Below are positions 1-5,669 of a stretch of 15,441 bases of DNA, piece by piece. Source of the stretch: DASUZB01 sp036377075. GTDB lineage: Bacteria; Actinomycetota; CALGFH01. Within the stretch, counting starts at the first letter, position 1. Every line of letters begins with the position of its first letter. The stretch spans positions 1-15,441 of the forward strand of contig DASUZB010000314.1 in assembly GCA_036377075.1 (NCBI GenBank). Reading direction: 5' to 3'. The translations under genes were made by a program, and so were the position numbers. The notes under the pieces are model-generated. The model saw only the letters and a program-made list of their open reading frames with translations. It made no database searches and was not told the origin of the DNA.

Positions 1-2
1 CC

Positions 3-803
3 TTGGGTCTAGTGCTGGCGGTTGCAGCGATGTGGGCGCAAGCGTCTGCTGTGAAGGCCGAACCTGGACCGGGCGGGGGTCTAGGACCGGATCGACTATG
101 GGTCAACGCCACTCTAGGTCAGCCCACGGGTAGTGGTAGCGGCGGGGGGCCGCGCACTGGTTGGGCCATTCGCTATCGGAGGCTTGGAATTGCGGCTCAC
201 TGCTTCCCATTTCGACCGGCCGGGATTCCTGGCTCACTCGGTCCCTGGTATGGCTCGGCTGGCGCTGGAAAAGACGCCGCGGAAGTATTGCGTGTGAATC
301 GTGCGTCTGGTGTCCAACAGTCGTTTGGTCTCGGCTGCCTCGCCCCCGGGGAGCTAAAGCCCATTCCAACTCCCGGTGAGGTATTAGCAGCTCTCGATAT
401 CGATCGCCTTGGTCTGCCAGCAGTCAATTCCAGTCCCACCAATCGTGGTTTGACTGGAATGCAGTCGTGGTTTTGGACTCCGACTAACGGACATGCGGAG
501 GCTCAGGTGGATCTAAATGGCTTCACCGTGCAGGCGACCGCGGATGCGAAGTTTCACTGGTCGACGGGGGATGGTGGAGTCTATGAGACGGGAGTGGGGG
601 GGAGCGAGCGGAATCCGGCGGTCAGGCACATCTACAACTCGAAGTCATCCGGTACGGGGTATAGCGTCACCCTCGACATGATTTGGGCTGGCGAGTACAA
701 CTGGTTCGGATTCGGTGACGCAGGGGCAGGCCAACTCGGTCCGGTCACCAGGAGTGGGACCCGGTCGTATCCCGTGAACGAGGTGCGCAGTGTCCTTCAA
801 TAG
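3..803 (+). CDS. Secreted PKD-like protein of a Tad/Flp-pilus-type locus (5' partial)
   Basis: The frame is open from the window edge. The first readable residues are a hydrophobic, Ala-rich stretch ending in AVKA, like the core and cleavage site of a signal peptide, so the true start is probably upstream. A Gly/Ser/Pro-rich segment follows (about residues 20-50), then a mid-region with only two cysteines (67, 112). From about 150 come GLTGMQSWFW and a PKD-like segment (about 173-232) with WSTGDG, a HIY strand and a YSVTLD strand. The tail TRSYPVNEVRSVL matches the layout I remember for streptomycete proteins lying beside TadE/TadG-like genes and LysM proteins. The family function is unknown; I infer a surface role. 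The gene ends 14 bases inside the next gene. Base composition is about 61 % GC and there is an in-frame TTA codon at 384, both unlike its neighbours. Confidence 0.75.
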   Translation: MGLVLAVAAMWAQASAVKAEPGPGGGLGPDRLWVNATLGQPTGSGSGGGPRTGWAIRYRRLGIAAHCFPFRPAGIPGSLGPWYGSAGAGKDAAEVLRVNRASGVQQSFGLGCLAPGELKPIPTPGEVLAALDIDRLGLPAVNSSPTNRGLTGMQSWFWTPTNGHAEAQVDLNGFTVQATADAKFHWSTGDGGVYETGVGGSERNPAVRHIYNSKSSGTGYSVTLDMIWAGEYNWFGFGDAGAGQLGPVTRSGTRSYPVNEVRSVLQ

Positions 804-1407
804 CTTCGACCCGCTCGGGGACGAGGAGCGGGAGTGGCTGCGAACGAGGCCGCCGCGGTCGACCGTGCGGCGGATGTGGTTCGCGGTGCTCGTGCTCGTG
901 GTCATCCTGATCGGGCTCTGGTGGCTGATCTTCAGGGGGCTGTTCCAGGGCGACCGGCTCACCAAGGTGCCGACGCCGCACACGACGATCGCGGCGCAAC
1001 CACCCAAGACGACCCAGCCAGCGGCTTCGCACTTCTCGCCGGACGAGCAACGCGTGATCTCCGACGCGCAGCGGGCGCTCGGCGCCTGGGGCGAGTTTGC
1101 CGTCAGCGGCGACATCGGCAAGCTCGGCGACACCTTCTGGAAGAACGGGTTGCAGTACCAGAAGCTGGTCCAGGAAGCCCCCGCCGTGCGGAGCAAGCAT
1201 GCGGGCCCACCGCCGTACACGTTCACGCTGACGCCCAGCCGGGTGATCAAGGCGCCGCAAGGCCAGGAGATCGTGCGCGGCACCGTCAAGGTGAGCCGGC
1301 CCGGCGAGCGGACCCAGATCTTCCAATGGGACGTCTACTTGCAGCGCGTGCCCGGGTCGAACCCTGAGCGATGGCGCCTGTGGACGGTGGCCAACACGCC
1401 GAAGTGA
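790..1407 (+). CDS. Single-pass membrane protein with NTF2-like extracytoplasmic domain
   Basis: The 205-residue protein starts at a GTG that overlaps the end of the preceding gene by 14 bases, so the two are probably translationally coupled. Residues 1-28 are charged and likely cytosolic. Residues 29-50 form one strong membrane helix (FAVLVLVVILIGLWWLIF). A Pro/Thr-rich linker (60-80) leads to a compact domain (83-203) made of helices, with DAQRALGAWGEF and a second helix around 110-130, followed by beta strands (144-203, ending RWRLWTV). That helix-then-sheet order is what NTF2-like, Mce-associated and VirB8-like domains show, but no catalytic residues can be named. Context suggests an accessory membrane component of the same pilus or secretion locus as its upstream partner. 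GC content rises sharply at this gene. The existence of the gene is secure; its function is not. Confidence 0.8.
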   Translation: MSFNSFDPLGDEEREWLRTRPPRSTVRRMWFAVLVLVVILIGLWWLIFRGLFQGDRLTKVPTPHTTIAAQPPKTTQPAASHFSPDEQRVISDAQRALGAWGEFAVSGDIGKLGDTFWKNGLQYQKLVQEAPAVRSKHAGPPPYTFTLTPSRVIKAPQGQEIVRGTVKVSRPGERTQIFQWDVYLQRVPGSNPERWRLWTVANTPK

Positions 1408-1420
1408 CGGCCGCGCCCGC

Positions 1421-2878
1421 CTACGGCTCGTGCCTGGCGACCGGGGGCAGCTTGATGATCTCCCCGGGGAAGATCAGGTCCGGATCGCCGGAGCGCAGCG
1501 AGGCCCGGTTGGTGTCGACCACGTCCAGCCAGTAGCGGGCGACCTCGCGCTCGCTCAGCTCGTCGGCGGGGCGCCCGCTGACCCTGGCGAGACGGTCACG
1601 GGCGATCGTCCACAGGTTGTCGCCCTCGGCCACGCGGTGCAGCGCGGTCTCGCCCTTCCCCGGCGGCGTCTCCGGCAGGGGCGCCGGGGGCCTGCCGTGC
1701 GGTGGCCCGGCTGGGCTGGGGGTGTACGGGGGCGCGGACGGTGTCGGCGGTCGGGTGCTGCTCGGGGTGGTGCCGGCCGCCCGCGGAACGTATCGCGGGC
1801 TAGCGGGCGGCTTGGTCGTCGCCGGCCCGGTGGTCGACGACTTCGGGTTGGTGGTGCTCGGTGAGCTGGTGGTGCTCGATGAGCTGGTGGTGCTCGGCGG
1901 GTTGGTGGTGCTCGGCGGGTTGGTGGTGCTCGGCGGGCTGGTGGTCGTCGGCGGGCTGGTGGTCGTCGTCGGCTGGGTGCTGCTGGTGGTCGACGACGAG
2001 CTTGTCGAGGTCGACGGCGAGCTGGTCGTCGACGTGGTGGCCGCACCCGTGCCCGGCGTGGTCCCCGCAGCCTCGGGATGGTAGGCGGGCTTCGCCGGGC
2101 CGGCGCCCGCTCCAGCGGCCTCCGGCTGGTACGCAGGGGCGCCCGCGGTCGTCGTCGGGCCCGCACCGGCTCCGGCCCCGGCATCACCGGCGCTCGCCCC
2201 AGCAGCCTGGCCGGTGCCCGCCCCGGCGGCCTCGGGCCGGTAGGCGGGGGCGGCCGCAGCCGTCGCCGAGTCCACCCCGGCGGCAGCCGCCGGGGTGCCG
2301 GCAGCAGGCTGTCGACTGCCCGGGTCGGTGGCCGAAGCGACGGGACCGGCAGCCTCGGGGCGGTAGCTGGGAGGGTCGGTGGTGCCAGGGGCCGGGTGGT
2401 AGCCGAAGGTGGACGCGCGCGCCCAGGTGCTGAGCGGGTCGTGGCTGGCGACCACCGACTCGGTCCGGGCGGGCATGCCGGCCGGCTCGGCGATGGCGGC
2501 GCCGGCGCCGCCGCTGATGATCGACGTGGCCAGGGTGAGCGCGATCGCCTGGTCGGCGATGCGGCGCACGGACGGCAGGGTGACCAGCTCCAGCGCCCTG
2601 ATCGCGCTCGGGACGCGCGAGATGCGCGCCAGCGCGTACAGGGCCGTGCTGCCGAGCAGCCACCAGGCGGCGCCGAGGGCGACCAGGCGCACCACTCCCG
2701 CCAGGACGTCCTCGGGCGCGCTGGTCCGCAGCCAGCCCCCCAGGTCGTCGAAGGGGACGCGCAGCCAGGGCAGCTCGCCGAGCTGGTGCAGGATGACCAC
2801 GGCACCGATCTCGAAGACGACCAGCGCGAGGAAGGCGCCCGCCCGGCGCAACGTCGTGGACCGGCTGACAAGTACCAT
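1421..2878 (-). CDS. Three-helix membrane protein with Thr/Ser/Pro linker and C-terminal LysM domain
   Basis: I start it at the ATG ending at 2878 (485 aa) because AGGAC lies six bases upstream and a promoter places the transcript start near 2928. A TTG at 2926 would sit on the transcript start and has no ribosome site. Predicted membrane helices are at about residues 14-33, 61-85 and 108-130. A ~280-residue low-complexity region rich in Ala, Gly, Thr, Ser and Pro follows; it carries four exact Y-x-PEAAG motifs (172, 213, 250, 265) and weaker copies, plus a PPSTTN hexapeptide run. The end (413-480) is LysM-like: HRVAEGDNLWTIARDRL, a long insert, then DVVDTNR and FPGEIIKLPP. LysM binds peptidoglycan or related N-acetylglucosamine polymers, so the tail probably reaches the cell wall. 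Streptomycete relatives often add a BTAD domain after LysM; none is present here. It converges on the preceding gene with a 13-base gap. Confidence 0.85.
   Translation of the reverse strand: MVLVSRSTTLRRAGAFLALVVFEIGAVVILHQLGELPWLRVPFDDLGGWLRTSAPEDVLAGVVRLVALGAAWWLLGSTALYALARISRVPSAIRALELVTLPSVRRIADQAIALTLATSIISGGAGAAIAEPAGMPARTESVVASHDPLSTWARASTFGYHPAPGTTDPPSYRPEAAGPVASATDPGSRQPAAGTPAAAAGVDSATAAAAPAYRPEAAGAGTGQAAGASAGDAGAGAGAGPTTTAGAPAYQPEAAGAGAGPAKPAYHPEAAGTTPGTGAATTSTTSSPSTSTSSSSTTSSTQPTTTTSPPTTTSPPSTTNPPSTTNPPSTTSSSSTTSSPSTTNPKSSTTGPATTKPPASPRYVPRAAGTTPSSTRPPTPSAPPYTPSPAGPPHGRPPAPLPETPPGKGETALHRVAEGDNLWTIARDRLARVSGRPADELSEREVARYWLDVVDTNRASLRSGDPDLIFPGEIIKLPPVARHEP
1848..1973 (-). repeat. 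18-bp tandem repeat encoding a PPSTTN-type hexapeptide
   Basis: Read on the plus strand, the unit is TTGGTGGTGCTCGGCGGG. Two adjacent copies at 1902-1937 are identical, and about five further copies on either side differ by one to four bases. The period is a multiple of three, so changes in copy number keep the reading frame of the LysM membrane protein and only lengthen or shorten its Thr/Ser/Pro linker. A repeat of this kind can vary between strains by slippage. Confidence 0.75.
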
Positions 2879-2884
2879 CGTCCC

Positions 2885-2963
2885 GTCCTGCGCTCGAACG
2901 CCCGGGTCCCCATAGATCCCGAACAAGACGTTGAGTCTTATTTTGCACGCAGAGAGGTGTCAA
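2885..2963 (-). promoter_or_regulatory. Promoter and ribosome-binding site of the LysM-protein gene
   Basis: On the minus strand a perfect -35 hexamer TTGACA (2958-2963) is followed after exactly 17 bases by TAAGAC (2935-2940), a fair -10 element. This predicts a transcript start near 2928 and a leader of about 50 bases that contains the AGGAC ribosome-binding site (2885-2889) six bases before the ATG at 2878. Two inverted six-base half-sites, CGTTGA (2929-2934) and TCAACG (2960-2965), flank the -10 and overlap the -35; they could be an operator, or chance. The stretch is noticeably AT-rich for this window. Confidence 0.55.
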
Positions 2964-2971
2964 CGCTGGCA

Positions 2972-3001
2972 TTGGTGCGCCAGGCGCGGCGGGCATAGGG
3001 T
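2972..3001 (+). promoter_or_regulatory. Candidate promoter for the glgM-like gene
   Basis: TTGGTG (2972-2977) and TAGGGT (2996-3001) are separated by 18 bases. The -10 fits the actinobacterial TANNNT pattern; the -35 keeps only the TTG. The predicted start near 3008 would give a leader of about 40 bases carrying GCGAGG (3035-3040), the ribosome site for the GTG at 3050. It would work back to back with the stronger minus-strand promoter of the LysM gene. Confidence 0.35.
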
Positions 3002-3049
3002 CTGAAGTCCGAACGACGTACCGGAACGGTGAAAGCGAGGCGATCGGTG

Positions 3050-4285
3050 GTGCGCGTGGCGATGCTCACCCGGGAGTACCCACCCGAGGTGTACGGCGGC
3101 GCCGGGGTGCACGTGGAGTACCTGGTTCGCGACCTGGCCTTCCTGGTCGACCTCGAGGTGCACTGTTTCGGCAAGCCCAGGCCGGAGCCGCGGGACGGCA
3201 AGCTGAAGATCCGCGCCTACCAGCCCTGGGACGCCCTGGCGGGTTCGGCGCGCCACCTGAGCGCGCTGCGGACCGTCTCGACCGACCTGGCGATCGCCGC
3301 GGGGGTCGAGGGCGCCGACCTGGTCCACAGTCACACCTGGTACGCCAACCTCGCCGGCCACATGGCCAAGCTGCTGTACGGCATCCCCCACGTGGTCACC
3401 GTCCACAGCCTGGAGCCGCTGCGGCCCTGGAAGGCGGAGCAGCTCGGTGGCGGCTACGCCCTGTCGCGCTTCTGCGAGCAGATCTCGCTGACCGCCGCCG
3501 ACCGGATCATCGCGGTCTCCCAGGGCATGGCGCGCGACATCGTGGCCTGCTACCCCTCGATCGACCGGGATCGCATCCGGGTGGTGCACAACGGCATCGA
3601 CCCTGGCGAGTACCGGCCCGACCGCGGCACCGACGTGCTGAAGCGCTACGGGGTCGACCCGGCCAAGCCCTCGGTGGTGTTCGTCGGCCGCATCACCCGC
3701 CAGAAGGGCGTGCCGTACCTGCTCGACGCGGCGCTTGCGTTCGACCCGGCGGCACAGCTGGTGCTGTGCGCGGGCGCGCCGGACACCCCCGAGATCGGGC
3801 GCGAGGTGGCCGAGAAGGTCGACAAGGTGGCGCAGGAGCGCGGCAACATCATCTGGATCGAGAAGATGCTCGAACGCAGCGAGGTGGTGCAGCTCCTCAC
3901 CCACGCGACCGTGTTCGTCTGCCCCTCGGTGTACGAGCCGCTCGGCATCGTCAACCTGGAGGCGATGGCCTGCGAGACGGCGGTGGTGGCGACCGCCACC
4001 GGCGGCATCCCGGAGGTGGTGGCCGACGGCACCACCGGCCTGCTGGTGCCGTTCGAGGGCAGCGGCGGCGCGCCGAGCGACCCGGCCCGCTTCGCCGCCG
4101 ACTTCGCCGAGCGGGTCAACCGGCTGCTCGCCGACCCGGCGGAGGCCGAGCGCATGGGCAAGGCAGGCCGGCAGCGCGCCCTCGACGAGTTCAGCTGGCC
4201 GGCGATCGCCGGCCAGACCGCGCGGCTCTACGCCGAGGTGGCGTCCGAGACCAAGGGCGCCTCGGGCGCCGAGGAGCGGCGGTGA
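3050..4285 (+). CDS. glgM: GlgM/GlgA-type glucosyltransferase (alpha-glucan pathway)
   Basis: Family GT4/GT-B enzyme of the corynebacterial glycogen synthase type. Characterised mycobacterial members (GlgM) make alpha-maltose 1-phosphate from ADP-glucose and glucose 1-phosphate, feeding the GlgE route to cytosolic alpha-glucan; others are described as glycogen synthases. The N-terminus MRVAMLTREYPPEVYGGAGV with the acceptor-side loop (residues 1-25) is the family signature. HTW lies at 95-97 and VTVHS at 116-120. The nucleotide-sugar site is visible as FVGRITRQKG (211-220, R214 and K219) and the E-x7-E motif EPLGIVNLE (296-304). The usual family start is MRVAM, so I choose the GTG at 3050, nine bases after GCGAGG; a GTG at 3029 is open but has no good ribosome site. 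The length, 411 aa, is normal. Its stop overlaps the next start (GTGA). No glgC, glgE or branching enzyme is in the window, so the exact product is inferred. Confidence 0.88.
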   Translation: MRVAMLTREYPPEVYGGAGVHVEYLVRDLAFLVDLEVHCFGKPRPEPRDGKLKIRAYQPWDALAGSARHLSALRTVSTDLAIAAGVEGADLVHSHTWYANLAGHMAKLLYGIPHVVTVHSLEPLRPWKAEQLGGGYALSRFCEQISLTAADRIIAVSQGMARDIVACYPSIDRDRIRVVHNGIDPGEYRPDRGTDVLKRYGVDPAKPSVVFVGRITRQKGVPYLLDAALAFDPAAQLVLCAGAPDTPEIGREVAEKVDKVAQERGNIIWIEKMLERSEVVQLLTHATVFVCPSVYEPLGIVNLEAMACETAVVATATGGIPEVVADGTTGLLVPFEGSGGAPSDPARFAADFAERVNRLLADPAEAERMGKAGRQRALDEFSWPAIAGQTARLYAEVASETKGASGAEERR

Positions 4286-5169
4286 CGCGGGCGCTGCGCA
4301 CGCCCGAGGAGCGCTTCGAGGCGCTGCCCGATTTCGGCTTCGCGCCCCACTACCGCGAGGCCGGCGGGCTGCGCCTCGCCCACGTCGACGAGGGCGACGG
4401 CGCGCCGGTGGTGTTCCTGCACGGCGAGCCGACCTGGTCGTTCCTGTGGCGGCGGGTGATCCCGCCGCTGCGCGACGCCGGCTACCGCTGCATCGCCCCC
4501 GACCTGGCCGGCTTCGGCCGCTCCGACAAGCCGGTCGAGCTCGGCTGGTACTCCTACGACCGCCACACCGAGCTGGTCGGGGCGCTGCTCGACGACCTCG
4601 AGCTGCGCGCCGCCACCCTGGTGGTGCACGACTGGGGCGGCCCCATCGGCCTGCGCCTGGCGGTCGAGCAGCCGGAGCGGGTCGGGCGCGTGGTCGCGAT
4701 GAACACCGGCGTGGCGACCGGCCAGCAGCGCATGAGCGACGCCTGGCGCACCTTCGCCGCCTTCGTGGAGCGCACCGAGGACCTCCCGGTCAGCCTGCTG
4801 GTCCGCCGTGGCTGCGCGACCGACCCGGGCGACGAGGTCGCGGCGGCGTACGACGCGCCCTTCGCCGAGCCGGCCGCCAAGGCCGGCGCGCGTGCCTTCC
4901 CCCGGCTGGTGCCGCAGGCGCCGGACGCGCCCGGCGCCGAGACCGGCAGGCGCGTGCTCGCCGCCCTCCGCGAGGACCGCCGCCCGATGCTGCTGCTCTG
5001 GGGCGAAGAGGACCCGGCCCTGCCGGTCGCCCTCGGCGAGGCGTTCGCGCGCACCCTCGGGCGCGAGCCGCCGCGCCGGGTCGCCGGCGCGAGCCACTAC
5101 CTGCAGGAGGACAAGGGCGCCGAGGTGGGCGCGATCATCGCCGACTGGCTGGCCAGCAACCCCGGCTAG
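4282..5169 (+). CDS. Haloalkane dehalogenase-like alpha/beta hydrolase, subfamily I
   Basis: This 295-residue alpha/beta-hydrolase matches the DhlA-type (HLD-I) layout. The N-terminus LRTPEERFEALPDFGFAPHY is like the one before the first strand in that group. HGEPTWSFLW (47-56) is the oxyanion loop, with Glu49. VVHDWGG (114-120) gives nucleophile D117 and halide-holding W118. The acid is D244 in GEEDPALP, in the position used by subfamily I. H272 in ASHYLQE completes the triad. W155 in the cap is a candidate second halide-binding tryptophan. Known relatives cleave carbon-halogen bonds with water to give an alcohol and halide in the cytosol; many genomic homologues have no known natural substrate. 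The GTG start overlaps the stop of the GlgM-like gene (GTGA), so both are probably co-translated, an unexpected pairing. It could instead act on another substrate such as an epoxide or ester, although the Asp nucleophile argues against a plain esterase. Confidence 0.85.
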   Translation: MTRALRTPEERFEALPDFGFAPHYREAGGLRLAHVDEGDGAPVVFLHGEPTWSFLWRRVIPPLRDAGYRCIAPDLAGFGRSDKPVELGWYSYDRHTELVGALLDDLELRAATLVVHDWGGPIGLRLAVEQPERVGRVVAMNTGVATGQQRMSDAWRTFAAFVERTEDLPVSLLVRRGCATDPGDEVAAAYDAPFAEPAAKAGARAFPRLVPQAPDAPGAETGRRVLAALREDRRPMLLLWGEEDPALPVALGEAFARTLGREPPRRVAGASHYLQEDKGAEVGAIIADWLASNPG

Positions 5170-5180
5170 CAGCGGGCGTG

Positions 5181-5210
5181 CCTACACGCGGGTGAGCTTC
5201 TTCGTGTAGG
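5181..5210. terminator. Stem-loop between convergent genes, possible bidirectional terminator
   Basis: CCTACACG (5181-5188) and CGTGTAGG (5203-5210) are perfect eight-base inverted arms around a 14-base loop. The hairpin lies just after the hydrolase gene and covers the TAG stop and last codons of the SPOR gene, so it sits where two opposing transcripts meet. There is no T-run on either strand; this is common in high-GC actinobacteria, where such hairpins may act with Rho or only protect RNA ends. Confidence 0.5.
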
Positions 5211-5610
5211 GGGGGCCGGCGATCTTGGACGGCAGCAGCTCCTGCGCGCGAGCCTTCGCCTCCGCCTCGGTCTGGAAGTGCCCGCTGCAGACCGCGAACG
5301 GGGTCCGCAACGGCGTGTACTGGTCCTGCGAGGCGACCCACACGTCCTGGACGCCCTTTGCCCGCACCGCCGCCTCGTCCCGGTCCCGCTTCGCCTCCGA
5401 GGTCGGGCTGGACATGATCACCGTCCAGAAGGTCTGCGGCGGCTCGGTGGAGGAGGTGGTCTCGCCCGCGCCGGGGGGCTGCGCGCCGGCGTTCGCGTTC
5501 GCGCCGGCCTTGCGGCTGCTGAGCCCGAAGGCCCCGCCGACCACCAGGCCGAACAGCACGGCCACGGCCAGCATCGCCGGTCCTGGCCGAGGCCAGCGGG
5601 TGTCATACAT
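5182..5610 (-). CDS. SPOR-domain membrane protein
   Basis: Small protein of 142 residues. A short cytosolic start (1-11) precedes one membrane helix (12-30, AMLAVAVLFGLVVGGAFGL), then a Gly/Ala/Thr linker (35-58) and a SPOR-like domain (60-139). The domain shows the expected strand-helix-strand-helix pattern: FWTVIMSS, a helix with RDRDEAAVRAKG, VWVASQDQY, FAVCSGHF, and a helix EAEAKARAQELL. SPOR domains bind peptidoglycan stripped of stem peptides, usually at division sites, so the protein probably touches the cell wall. The ATG at 5610 has no ribosome site, but a -10 element ends seven bases upstream, so it is probably leaderless. It lies downstream of the acyl-CoA synthetase gene on the same strand, 59 bases away, and converges on the hydrolase gene. 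The partner or pathway is not evident. Confidence 0.8.
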   Translation of the reverse strand: MYDTRWPRPGPAMLAVAVLFGLVVGGAFGLSSRKAGANANAGAQPPGAGETTSSTEPPQTFWTVIMSSPTSEAKRDRDEAAVRAKGVQDVWVASQDQYTPLRTPFAVCSGHFQTEAEAKARAQELLPSKIAGPPYTKKLTRV

Positions 5611-5617
5611 GTCAGTG

Positions 5618-5647
5618 ACGCTACCGCCCGCCGGTCGACGACCTCAA
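5618..5647 (-). promoter_or_regulatory. Candidate leaderless promoter of the SPOR gene
   Basis: Minus-strand TTGAGG (5642-5647) and TAGCGT (5618-5623) are 18 bases apart. The -10 ends exactly seven bases before the ATG at 5610, which would place the first transcribed base at the A of the start codon. This spacing is the known signature of leaderless actinobacterial transcripts and fits the absence of a Shine-Dalgarno sequence. Confidence 0.45.
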
Positions 5648-5669
5648 ATCGCCTGACCGGCCTGAAGGG

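Noticed and set aside
1400..1440. Terminator between the convergent NTF2-like and LysM genes
   Set aside because: Only stems of about four bases can be drawn and there is no T-run.
1848..1973. Tandem repeat considered as a CRISPR-like array
   Set aside because: Units are contiguous 18-mers without spacers and lie within coding sequence of a low-complexity linker.
1617..2084. Plus-strand frame coding a Leu-Val-Gly repeat (VLGGLVVLGGL)
   Set aside because: It is the complement of the Thr/Ser/Pro hexapeptide repeat and only mirrors that minisatellite.
2876..2926. TTG start giving a 16-residue longer LysM protein
   Set aside because: No ribosome site precedes it, and the predicted transcript start falls at about the same place; the ATG at 2878 has AGGAC at ideal spacing.
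2078..2998. Plus-strand open frame opposite the LysM gene
   Set aside because: It is Gly/Arg-rich composition-driven sequence with no domain and lies opposite a gene with a clear LysM domain, membrane helices and promoter.
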